Part shown: in pieces, positions 26,946 through 34,698 of the stretch
Numbering within the stretch: position 1 is the stretch's first letter
Layout of the letters: each line of letters starts with the position of its first letter
Source: Anaerolineae bacterium
GTDB taxonomy: Bacteria; Chloroflexota; Anaerolineae; Aggregatilineales; UBA2796
Reading direction: 5' to 3'
Length of the DNA: 64,000 bases
NCBI GenBank assembly: GCA_019637615.1
Contig: JAHBVJ010000007.1
Coordinates: 124,001 to 188,000 of the forward strand
Translations under genes and position numbers: made by a program
The notes under the pieces: model-generated
The model's database searches: none
Told to the model about the DNA's origin: nothing
What the model saw: the letters and a program-made list of their open reading frames with translations, nothing else

Positions 26946-27485
26946 ATGCTGTTTAAGGAAACTCATCTCAAAGGTGCGTTCGTTATCGATCTAGAGCGTC
27001 GCGAAGACTCGCGTGGCTTCTTCGCGCGGATGTTTTGCGCGAACGAGTTTGAGCAGCACGGCCTAAAGCCCACCATCGTGCAGGGCAATTTATCGTTCAA
27101 TCACAAAGCGGGCACTATGCGCGGGATGCACATGCAGTTGCCACCTGCGCCGGAAACCAAGCTCGTGCGCTGCACACGCGGCAGAATTTATGACGTAATC
27201 GTCGATCTGCGCCCTGACTCCCCCACTTATCTACAACACTTTGGCATCGAACTGACGGATGATAACCGCACGGCTCTGTACGTGCCGGAAATGTTCGCGC
27301 ACGGCTACCAAGCGCTGACAGACGGCGCGGAAGTGACCTACCTCGTCGGTGAATTCTATACCCCCGGCACGGAAAAGGGCTATCGCTACAACGACCCCGC
27401 CTTTGGCATTCAGTGGCCTATTCCTGTAACCGTTATTTCTGATAAAGACGCTAACTGGCCTCTATTTGAGAAAGCGAGTAAGTAA
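26946..27485 (+). CDS. rfbC: dTDP-4-dehydrorhamnose 3,5-epimerase family protein
   Basis: This 179-residue cupin-fold protein has the RfbC pattern: EDSRGFFARMF, GTMRGMHMQ with the catalytic His, ETKLVRCTRGRIYDVIVDLR and VPEMFAHGYQAL. YLVGEFYTP then matches the region of the conserved Tyr. Such enzymes epimerise C3 and/or C5 of 4-keto-6-deoxy nucleotide sugars. GMHMQLPP replaces the more usual GLHYQ, so the substrate may not be the rhamnose precursor. GGAG lies ten bases upstream of the ATG. The next gene starts three bases after its stop, so the two are one unit. Confidence 0.88.
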   Translation: MLFKETHLKGAFVIDLERREDSRGFFARMFCANEFEQHGLKPTIVQGNLSFNHKAGTMRGMHMQLPPAPETKLVRCTRGRIYDVIVDLRPDSPTYLQHFGIELTDDNRTALYVPEMFAHGYQALTDGAEVTYLVGEFYTPGTEKGYRYNDPAFGIQWPIPVTVISDKDANWPLFEKASK

Positions 27486-27488
27486 CCC

Positions 27489-28787
27489 ATGCTCATCGTT
27501 GATACTGCTCTTGCGGAACGTCATGCCGCTGGTAAGCCAGTGCGTGTGGGGATGATCGGCGCGGGCTTCATGGCACGCGGAATCGCCAACCAGATCATCA
27601 ACTCGACCAAAGGGATGGTGCTGGCGGCGGTGTACAACCGCACCCTTGAAAAAGCACGTCTTTGCTACACGGATATGGGCGTGTCCGATGTGCGCGTCGT
27701 AGAAACCGTGTCCGACTTAGAGGACGCGGTTGGCAAGGGACAGGCTGCCATCACCTCCGACCCATTTTTGCTGTGTGAAGCGGGCAACATCGACGTGCTG
27801 GTCGAGGTTACCGGCGCGATTGAATTGGGCGCACAGGTGACGATGCACGCTATCAAGCACGGTAAGCATATGATCCTGATGAATGCCGAAGTTGATGGCA
27901 CCGTCGGGCCGATCATGAAGGTACACGCCGATAAAGCGGGCGTGATCCTCACGGGCAGCGATGGCGACCAGCCCGGCGTCGAGATGAACCTCTACCGCTT
28001 CGTGAAAACTATTGGCCTCACGCCGCTGCTGTGCGGCAACATCAAGGGTTTGCAAGACCCCTACCGCAACCCGACCACACAGGCGGGCTTCGCCGCCAAG
28101 TGGGGGCAGAGTCCGTACATGGTCACGAGCTTCGCAGACGGCACCAAGATTTCGTTTGAACAGGCCATCGTCGCCAATGCCACTGGAATGCGTGTCGCCA
28201 AGCGCGGGATGATCGGCTATGACCATCGCGGGCATGTGGACGAACTGACCAAGAAATATGACATCGACATGCTCAGGTCTCACGGCGGCATTGTGGATTA
28301 TGTGGTCGGGTCGCTGCCTAGCCCCGGCGTATTCGTCCTCGCCACGCACGATGATCCTAAGCAGAAGCACTACTTGAATCTCTACAAACTGGGCGAAGGA
28401 CCGCTGTACAGCTTCTACACGCCGTACCACCTGTGCCACTTCGAAGTGCCGATCTCGTGCGCCCGCGTGGTGCTGTTCAAGGATCGCGTGTTGTCGCCAA
28501 TCGCGGGGCCAGTCGTGGATGTGGTCGCTACCGCTAAGATCGATCTGAAGGCGGGCGAGACCATCGACGCGATGGGCGGCTACATGACTTATGGTCAGGC
28601 CGAGAACTATGACGTGAGCGAACAAGAGCGTTTGCTGCCCATCGGTTTGGCGGAAGGCTGCCGCCTGAAGCGCGACATCGCTAAAGATGCCGTGCTGACG
28701 TATGACGATGTCGAAGTGCCCGCCGGTCGCCTTGCCGATACGCTGCGCGCCGAGCAGACCGCCTACTTCGCCAAGCAAAAAGCCTAG
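27489..28787 (+). CDS. Homoserine-dehydrogenase-like oxidoreductase with SAF domain
   Basis: The 432-residue protein has an N-terminal NAD(P)-binding fold (VGMIGAGFMARGIANQI), then a homoserine-dehydrogenase-like middle (MLINA-type stretch HMILMNAEVDGTVGP, GSDGDQPGVEMNLYRF). A C-terminal SAF-type segment follows (about 345-425; VVATAKIDLKAGETIDAMGGYM). True homoserine dehydrogenases lack the SAF part and this one lacks a threonine-pathway neighbour. Proteins of this architecture turn up in nucleotide-sugar clusters, where they may oxidise or reduce a sugar. The tight coupling to the RfbC-type gene supports that here. Reaction unknown. Confidence 0.82.
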   Translation: MLIVDTALAERHAAGKPVRVGMIGAGFMARGIANQIINSTKGMVLAAVYNRTLEKARLCYTDMGVSDVRVVETVSDLEDAVGKGQAAITSDPFLLCEAGNIDVLVEVTGAIELGAQVTMHAIKHGKHMILMNAEVDGTVGPIMKVHADKAGVILTGSDGDQPGVEMNLYRFVKTIGLTPLLCGNIKGLQDPYRNPTTQAGFAAKWGQSPYMVTSFADGTKISFEQAIVANATGMRVAKRGMIGYDHRGHVDELTKKYDIDMLRSHGGIVDYVVGSLPSPGVFVLATHDDPKQKHYLNLYKLGEGPLYSFYTPYHLCHFEVPISCARVVLFKDRVLSPIAGPVVDVVATAKIDLKAGETIDAMGGYMTYGQAENYDVSEQERLLPIGLAEGCRLKRDIAKDAVLTYDDVEVPAGRLADTLRAEQTAYFAKQKA

Positions 28788-28814
28788 TTCCTCTTTCTCT
28801 CCGTGAATTATGGT

Positions 28815-28845
28815 TGAGCGGGTATGTGCCCGCTCATTTTGTTTC
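28815..28845 (+). terminator. Terminator of the rfbC/SAF operon
   Basis: TGAGCGGG pairs with CCCGCTCA (8 bp, loop TATGTG), followed by TTTTGTTTC. Confidence 0.92.
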
Positions 28846-29015
28846 ATTTTCCTCACGAATCGCCTTTCTTATCAGCTTTGGCACCAGTTTTTTGCGGATT
28901 TTATTGGGTTGACGGCTTAATCTGATTGAACTTTTGCATATAATGGGAAAACCGACATAGGAGGCCACATCGACAAATCACGTCCGAATACGAATACGGT
29001 GAGGGAGATCGTGTT

Positions 29016-29621
29016 ATGAACGCCAAGGAATTGTTTTCCATCCTAGCCCCTGCGCTGATCGGCGGCATTTTCACCATTTTAGGGGTATGGTACACGCACC
29101 GTCTGCAAGTTCAAGCTCAACACGCACCACAACAGCCACAAAGTTATCCACCGTCGCCATCGAGCTATCAGGCACCAACCCAGATTTCGTCCTACCATTC
29201 TATGTCTGCGCCGCCTAGCTATCCGAAGACCAACACCCAAACGCTGCCCGCGACAGTGAATGGCATCCGCATCGGCGCGGTTTTGCGGGATGTCGGCATC
29301 ATCATGCTCCTGACCTTCATTGGCGGTTTACTGATCGGCATGACGATGGGCGAGGATGCCTACTATGACCCCGACGGCTTCCTGATGACCTTGGCGATTG
29401 TCAATATCGTGTTTGGCAGCATCGGGTTCGCGATCAGTGGCTATTTCGCCAAGCAGAATCGCTGGTCACATCTCTTTATCGTGGCGCTCGGTGCATGGTT
29501 TGCCAGCCTGATCAATCTGCTGTTCGGGGTCACGATGGCGGGCTGGATCAGCAGCATCGTCGGTATCTTGATCATGATGGGCATCGGCGGCGGCATCTCG
29601 ATGATGCTCCGGCGCAATTGA
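29016..29621 (+). CDS. Hypothetical membrane protein with proline-rich loop
   Basis: This 201-residue protein has one N-terminal membrane helix (about 8-27), a cytoplasmic or exposed Pro/Gln/Ser/Tyr-rich stretch (about 33-85) and four further helices (about 95-115, 126-146, 151-172, 177-196). No known family is recognised. GGAGA lies seven bases before the ATG. It stands alone after a terminator and is followed 126 bp later by another small membrane protein. Confidence 0.75.
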   Translation: MNAKELFSILAPALIGGIFTILGVWYTHRLQVQAQHAPQQPQSYPPSPSSYQAPTQISSYHSMSAPPSYPKTNTQTLPATVNGIRIGAVLRDVGIIMLLTFIGGLLIGMTMGEDAYYDPDGFLMTLAIVNIVFGSIGFAISGYFAKQNRWSHLFIVALGAWFASLINLLFGVTMAGWISSIVGILIMMGIGGGISMMLRRN

Positions 29622-29747
29622 GTGCCAGAGGGCAGTACGCCATTTCCATCAAGTGACCAGAAGTTGACCATTTTTTGAGCTAGAAAATGAGCACTTCTCC
29701 GCTCTATCTTGTCAGCATCAACCTTGAACAAGCTAGGAGATGCGAAC

Positions 29748-30170
29748 ATGGCAACGATGACAGCGGGACAGCCAAGCGGCGGACTACTTCCCTTCACGCG
29801 ATTAGTGCTGATCGTGTCGGCGGTGGTACAGCTCATTTTCGGGGCGGTCGGTTTATTCTTGGTTCCGCTCTGGAACAGTTTTTTCTGGACATCGCCGCTG
29901 CCAGCATGGCCTGACGCGGCGATGCATTTTGCCTCATTGAACTACCTCGCGACGGCAATCGCGGCGTTGTATGCCTTGCAGCGCGGCACATGGGAAAGCG
30001 CGCGCACGTACTTCGCGTTTTCGTTCCCCTACATCATCCTGTCGGTCATCATCGCGCTGATCACCGCCGCAGACCCCGGCGTCCCCACGATCATGTGGCT
30101 GTATGTGCTGCTCTCGGTGCTGTATCTGCCCGCCGTCGCCTACGCGTGGCGCAGCCAAGCACGTACCTGA
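29748..30170 (+). CDS. Hypothetical four-helix membrane protein
   Basis: The 140-residue protein has four hydrophobic helices (about 17-43, 60-78, 84-103, 110-130) and short tails. The helix-2 region (DAAMHFASLNYLATAIAALYALQ) and the pattern around AARTYFAF are seen in small conserved membrane proteins, but I cannot name a family. I chose the ATG at 29748 because AGGAG lies eight bases upstream; the frame is open 13 codons earlier without support. It precedes the saccharopine-dehydrogenase-like gene by 102 bp on the same strand. Confidence 0.75.
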   Translation: MATMTAGQPSGGLLPFTRLVLIVSAVVQLIFGAVGLFLVPLWNSFFWTSPLPAWPDAAMHFASLNYLATAIAALYALQRGTWESARTYFAFSFPYIILSVIIALITAADPGVPTIMWLYVLLSVLYLPAVAYAWRSQART

Positions 30171-30272
30171 GCGATCCTTACGCTGAGTGCTGGCGCTCTC
30201 TTTGTGGTAGGGGGAGCGTCTTATTTCCATGTTGCCAATCCTTCACCTCATGAACCTAACGGAAGGCGAACC

Positions 30273-31331
30273 ATGACCGACTGGATGATATACGGCGCGA
30301 CGGGCTATACCGGGCGTCTGATTGCGGAAGCAGCGGTAGCCTGTGGACATCGCCCGCTGCTGGCGGGACGCTCGGCAGAGAAACTCAAGAAACTGGCACA
30401 GCGCCTCAACCTCGATTATGTCGTTTTCCGCGTCGATCCGATCCCCGATCTGAAGGCATACGGCGTGCGGTTGGTGCTGAACTGCGCGGGGCCGTTCGTC
30501 AACACGGCGGTACCGATGCAGCAGGCGTGTTTGGCAGCAGGCGTGCATTATCTGGACATCACTGTCGAAACGCCGGTATTTGAACGCACGCTGACCTTTG
30601 ACGCCGAGGCGCGCGAACGGGGCATCGTGATGATGTCCGGCGTCGGTTTCGATACCATCCCCGCCGATTGCTTGGCGAGCTATGTGGTGGAGCGTGTGCC
30701 CGACGCCACCTCGTTGGAGATCATGCTCGATCTGCGCTTGCTGCGGGGCGAACTCGGCTTCACGTCGGGCACGCTCAAGAGCATCATGGGGATGCTGCCC
30801 GCTGGCATCCGCGTCCGGCGGGATGGATCGCCGCAGTCGTATGATCTGGGTACACATGGCAAGCTGTTTTGCTTCCCCGATGGGCCGCGCCGCGTGGTGC
30901 CTGTGCCGTGCGGTGATGTGTGCAACATCTACCACGCGACGGGCATTCCCAACATCACAGCCTACATCGCCCTGCCAGATTGGGCGTGGTTCGGCTTGCG
31001 CTACGGTGGCGCACTGGCGCAGTTTGCCCTGCGTAGTTCGGCGTTGCGGCACGGGCTGCGGCTGCCGATTGAACGGCTCATTCACGGCCCTAGCGAACAG
31101 CGGCGTCATAGCGTGCGCGCGTTGGTGGGCGCGCGTGCCGTCAACAAGCATGGTCACGGCGCGGGCGCATGGCTCGAAACCTCGGAGCCGTACCGATTTT
31201 CGGTGTCGGCGGCGCTGCGCACAGTTGAGCAGGTGTTGGTACGTCGGTTGCAAGGTGTGCTGACTCCTTCAATGGCGTTTGGCGCGGACTTCGTGCTAGG
31301 AATCGATGGGGCGCGGCGGTGGGATAGCTAG
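30273..31331 (+). CDS. Saccharopine-dehydrogenase-like oxidoreductase
   Basis: This 352-residue protein starts with a Rossmann fold of the saccharopine dehydrogenase/trans-acting enoyl reductase type: MIYGATGYTGRLIAEAAVACG, LLAGRS, then VRLVLNCAGPFVNTAVPMQQACLAAGVHYLDIT. GVGFDTIPADCLASYV and the following beta domain also fit. Relatives include trans-acting enoyl reductases of lipid synthesis and proteins of unknown role, so no substrate is claimed. I chose the ATG at 30273 with GGAAGG upstream; 23 residues before it have no support. Confidence 0.85.
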   Translation: MTDWMIYGATGYTGRLIAEAAVACGHRPLLAGRSAEKLKKLAQRLNLDYVVFRVDPIPDLKAYGVRLVLNCAGPFVNTAVPMQQACLAAGVHYLDITVETPVFERTLTFDAEARERGIVMMSGVGFDTIPADCLASYVVERVPDATSLEIMLDLRLLRGELGFTSGTLKSIMGMLPAGIRVRRDGSPQSYDLGTHGKLFCFPDGPRRVVPVPCGDVCNIYHATGIPNITAYIALPDWAWFGLRYGGALAQFALRSSALRHGLRLPIERLIHGPSEQRRHSVRALVGARAVNKHGHGAGAWLETSEPYRFSVSAALRTVEQVLVRRLQGVLTPSMAFGADFVLGIDGARRWDS

Positions 31332-31386
31332 GATCGGTGGTTCCGTAAAACCCATCGTGCGCCGTGTGGCTATCTAGCTCGTTTGT

Positions 31387-31418
31387 TTGCTAGGCCGATT
31401 GCCTAGCAACGATTTTTT
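31387..31418 (+). terminator. Terminator after the oxidoreductase gene
   Basis: TTGCTAGGC pairs with GCCTAGCAA (9 bp, loop CGATT), followed by CGATTTTTTAC. Confidence 0.93.
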
Positions 31419-31488
31419 ACATGTGTGACCTCACCGCTTACAACAAAAATTTACGAGACCGATTCAACAGTGCGCGCTTGATCGGTAG

Positions 31489-31494
31489 TATAAT
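31489..31494 (+). promoter_or_regulatory. Candidate -10 element of the S8 protease gene
   Basis: TATAAT is exact and lies about 70 bp before the ATG of the protease. No good -35 sits at 16-18 bp; TTCAAC at 31463 is 20 bp away. Confidence 0.35.
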
Positions 31495-31563
31495 GCTCAC
31501 ATCCCACCTCGCCCGCAACGGGCTAAGTGATGGTCTAATTCCAGTCATTTTGAGGGGAAAAGC

Positions 31564-33771
31564 ATGTTTCGTAGTACAAAACAGCGCAGATTTTTCGTAT
31601 TGTTAGCAACGTTTGTTTTAATCGCGAGCGCATGGCAAGTTGGCACGGTGCCCACCGTTAGCGCAAGCGAAACTACACCATATGTTCGTGGCAATGTCGC
31701 CAGAACTCAAGGTGATTTTGACGCGATGATGCAGCGTGCCGTCGCGCTTGGCAGCTTGCGCGTGATCGTGACGCTGAAGGGCGTTCCCTATGACCAGCAC
31801 AGCGCGATCCTTTCCGCGCAAAGTGCCGTCGCGGGCAGACTGCAAGGAACCTCGTTCACGGTACTGCGGCAATTCCAATCCACGCCAGCCGTGCTGCTGC
31901 GGGTGGACGCCGCCGCGCTGCAAGCGCTCCGCAACGATCCCTCCGTCGCCAGCATCGCGGAAGACGGCATCCGCCGGATCAATGATACGGCTTCCAACGG
32001 TGTGATCGGCGCGTCTGCCGCGTGGGCGCAAGGCTTCGACGGCACGGGTCAGATCGTGGCGATTCTCGACAGCGGTGTGCAAACTACACATCCTTTCTTC
32101 ACGGGCAAAATTCAGGCCGAAGGCTGCTTTTCCAGCACGGAGCCTGCTGACGCGGGCGTCACGCTGTGCCCCAACGGTCAGGAGACTGGCCCCTCCGGAC
32201 AACCGGGGCAGACGGGCACTGGCGCGGGCGTGAATTGCAGTTCCGCCATCGACGGTTGCTATCACGGCACGCACGTCGCTGGTATCACCGCAGGCAAGAA
32301 TTATTCGGGCGGCCCCGGCTATGATGGCGTCGCCAGAGGCGCGAAGATCATCGCGGTGCAGGTCTTCACCGAATTCACCACCACAGCGTCTTGCGGTGGC
32401 CCCGCGCCCTGCATCGGCGCGTACGACAGTGACATCGTGGCGGCGCTGGATTATGTCTACAATACTTGGTCAATCACCTACCCGACGATTGCGTCGATCA
32501 ATATGAGCTTGGGTGGTGGTGCCAGCGCGGTTCCCTGCACGGACAGCCCGCAAGAGCCGTCTATCGCCAACCTGCGCAACAACCGCAAAATCGCGAGTGT
32601 CATCGCGGCAGGCAACGAATTCGCCACCAACACTATTTCGTATCCCGGCTGCTCTCCCTCTGCCGTCAGCGTTGGCGCGACCAACAACAGCGACGCGATC
32701 GCGAGCTTCTCCAACCGTGCTTACTTCTTGAGCATCTTCGCGCCCGGTGTGTCGATCAACTCGTCGCTGCCGACGAACGCGTTCGGCAACCTGAGTGGTA
32801 CGTCGATGGCTGCGCCACACGTCGCGGGCGCATGGGCAGTGATGAAGTCGAAATCGCCCACCAGCGGTGTTAGCACCGTTTTGAGCATCCTGCGGGGCAA
32901 AGGGCCGCTGATTAGCTTCTCCACCAATCCGGGCAGCGGCACCATCACCGTCAACGTGCCGCGCTTGAAGTTGGATACGGCGCTGCAAGACTTCGGCAAT
33001 GTCCAGACCATCGGCATTTTCCGGCCTTCCACCGCCACCTTCTATCTGCGTAACACCAATACGACCGGCCCTGCCGACTCGCAGATCACCTTTGGCGCTT
33101 CCAGTGACTTCCCCGTCGTGGGCGACTGGAACGGCGACGGGATCGATACGCCGGGACTGTATCGCAACGGGCAGTTCCTCCTCAGCGACAGCACATCGAA
33201 CCCCGCCGCCGTGACGTACAACTTCGCGTTGGGCGTGGCTGGCGATACGCCGATTGTGGGTGACTGGGACGGCGATGGCAAAGATGGCGTCGGTGTGTTC
33301 CGTCCGAGCAACGGTCTGATCTACATTCGCAACACCCTCACCACTGGCTTCGCGGATTACACGATGGTGCTGGGCGTTCCGGGCGATATTGGCATCGCTG
33401 GCGACTGGAACGGCGATGGCAAGGACAGCCCCGGCGTCTATCGTCCATCCAACGCGGTGTTCTATCTCAGTGATGCGCTGTGTAATTGCAGTGTGTTCGC
33501 TGATCATACGCTCACCTTTGGTAACACGGGCGATCAACCCTTCGTGGGCGACTGGAATGGCGATGGCGTGACGGGTATCGGTGTGTACCGCTCGTCCAAC
33601 GGCATCACCTACCTGAAGAATGTGCCTACCACGGGCTTCGCGGACATCTCGTTCGTGTATGGCAGCAACGCCGATAAGGCTGTCGGTGGCGCATGGCTGC
33701 TGACGACCGTTGCTCCGGCTGCGGTACCGAGCGGCGAAACTGCTCCGGCGTTCGTCCCGTCAAGCAAGTAA
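31564..33771 (+). CDS. Secreted subtilisin-like protease with VCBS-like repeats
   Basis: The 735-residue protein starts with a signal peptide (about 1-35, RRFFVLLATFVLIASAW) and an inhibitor I9-like prodomain (about 55-140). The S8 catalytic domain follows: Asp in VAILDSGVQTTH (about 168), His in YHGTHVAGITAG (about 236), oxyanion Asn in IAAGNEF, and Ser in LSGTSMAAPHVAG (about 413). From about 475 the protein has five repeats of about 48 residues with GDWNGDGxD motifs, like VCBS/FG-GAP calcium-binding blades. The tail is APAFVPSSK. The repeats probably anchor or stabilise it outside the cell. GAGGGG lies upstream of the ATG, and a terminator follows the gene. Confidence 0.94.
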   Translation: MFRSTKQRRFFVLLATFVLIASAWQVGTVPTVSASETTPYVRGNVARTQGDFDAMMQRAVALGSLRVIVTLKGVPYDQHSAILSAQSAVAGRLQGTSFTVLRQFQSTPAVLLRVDAAALQALRNDPSVASIAEDGIRRINDTASNGVIGASAAWAQGFDGTGQIVAILDSGVQTTHPFFTGKIQAEGCFSSTEPADAGVTLCPNGQETGPSGQPGQTGTGAGVNCSSAIDGCYHGTHVAGITAGKNYSGGPGYDGVARGAKIIAVQVFTEFTTTASCGGPAPCIGAYDSDIVAALDYVYNTWSITYPTIASINMSLGGGASAVPCTDSPQEPSIANLRNNRKIASVIAAGNEFATNTISYPGCSPSAVSVGATNNSDAIASFSNRAYFLSIFAPGVSINSSLPTNAFGNLSGTSMAAPHVAGAWAVMKSKSPTSGVSTVLSILRGKGPLISFSTNPGSGTITVNVPRLKLDTALQDFGNVQTIGIFRPSTATFYLRNTNTTGPADSQITFGASSDFPVVGDWNGDGIDTPGLYRNGQFLLSDSTSNPAAVTYNFALGVAGDTPIVGDWDGDGKDGVGVFRPSNGLIYIRNTLTTGFADYTMVLGVPGDIGIAGDWNGDGKDSPGVYRPSNAVFYLSDALCNCSVFADHTLTFGNTGDQPFVGDWNGDGVTGIGVYRSSNGITYLKNVPTTGFADISFVYGSNADKAVGGAWLLTTVAPAAVPSGETAPAFVPSSK

Positions 33772-33797
33772 GCAGCTCCTGTTTCGTTGAACTTGTG

Positions 33798-33835
33798 GGA
33801 GCCTGTCAGCGCGATCTGATAGGCTCCTTTTCTTT
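33798..33835 (+). terminator. Terminator of the S8 protease gene
   Basis: GGAGCCTGTCAG pairs with CTGATAGGCTCC (12 bp, one G-U pair, 6-nt loop) and is followed by TTTTCTTT. Confidence 0.92.
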
Positions 33836-34052
33836 GGTCTTCCCATTCTCCGCCGCGTCACCTGATGTTGAGGATGTTTCAGAAGGTAGTCTGGCAATTG
33901 CGGGTTCGTCGGCAGCGTCCACCGAGGGTTGATGACCGTGTCCCAGTGTCCCCGACAAGACGACGGTGATGAATCACCGCGCTGAAGGTCGTACGGACAA
34001 CCGCAGATAGCTGACGTCAGCTTCGGATCGGTTCACCAACATCATCGGCAGC

Positions 34053-34104
34053 GCCGCCCGACGTTGAAACGTCAGGCTCAGAGGACGAAGTCGCTGCGGG
34101 ACTC
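34053..34104 (-). repeat. GAGTCCC two-hairpin repeat, copy C
   Basis: Read on the minus strand this 52-nt copy begins GAGTCCCGCAGCGACTTCG and ends CCTGACGTTTCAACGTCGGG plus CGGC. It matches copies A and B apart from the first hairpin loop and a few substitutions. Confidence 0.85.
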
Positions 34105-34541
34105 AGAACCTATTGTTGTGTTGAGGAGAAGAGTCGTTGATGGCGGTGAATGATCCGTGAAATGATCCTTTGTTGAGGAGCGAACGGGATCATTGGCGAT
34201 CTAGTTTCTCTGTTTTAGTGAGCGTTCTGATGAGAGATGATCCGAAGCGGTTGCAGAAGATTCCGCACGAGCATGTTTTGACCTGACATTGGCTCGCATG
34301 TTATGAGGTCGCAGACCACTCCATTACACGTACGAGCGTAAGGCCTCGGTGTAACTGGCGAGGGAACGGTGCAACCACTGATGAAGGCTGTCCTCGTATT
34401 TCCATTGGTCTGAGCAGAGCCGCCAAGCTCACGCCGAGACTTAGAACGAGTAGCTTACACATTCTAGCACAGATCGACGGGAAGTCAAGAGGCGAGGCGT
34501 AAAAAGAGTATAAATGTTCGGTTTGAAGATGGTTTGGAAGA

Positions 34542-34575
34542 AAGTGCTTAGTCCTGAGTGCTTAGTGATTAGTAA
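34542..34575 (-). repeat. TGCTTAGTCCTGAGTGCTTAG repeat copy
   Basis: Words of the AGCACTCAGCACTAAGGACT family appear here in reverse orientation relative to 20403-20482. Confidence 0.7.
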
Positions 34576-34698
34576 AATGCGAAGGCGAGATCGGAGCCAA
34601 TTTGTGATTGTGTGGAAGGCGTAGGAGGGGGTATCTTCAACGGCTGAACGCCATCACGCGCACAGGCAAGTTCATTTCTGCGCCTCTGGAGAGCTGTC

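Larger units (their letters stand above)
33836..34698. other. Repeat island between two secreted-protein genes
   Basis: About 860 bp with no credible gene. Recognisable pieces: TCACCGCGCTGAAGGTCGTA (33967 onward), which resembles the reverse complement of 17520-17550; a GAGTCCC two-hairpin copy in reverse (34053-34104); a GATCC/AACGGGATCATT inverted copy (34148-34196); and TGCTTAGTCCTGAGTGCTTAG (34544-34564). The order of repeat families resembles the 19.6-20.5 kb island in reverse. Confidence 0.6.

Noticed and set aside
26946..27485. Part of a classical dTDP-rhamnose operon
   Set aside because: The partner nucleotidyltransferase is of the CTP-type RfbF family and rfbA, rfbB and rfbD are absent.
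29748..31331. Lysine biosynthesis gene for the saccharopine-like protein
   Set aside because: Only the N-terminal fold is shared; no other lysine gene is near and the family has many non-lysine members.
34290..34450. A possible structured RNA or tRNA remnant
   Set aside because: I could not fold a cloverleaf or find the T-loop; the stretch is among other repeats.
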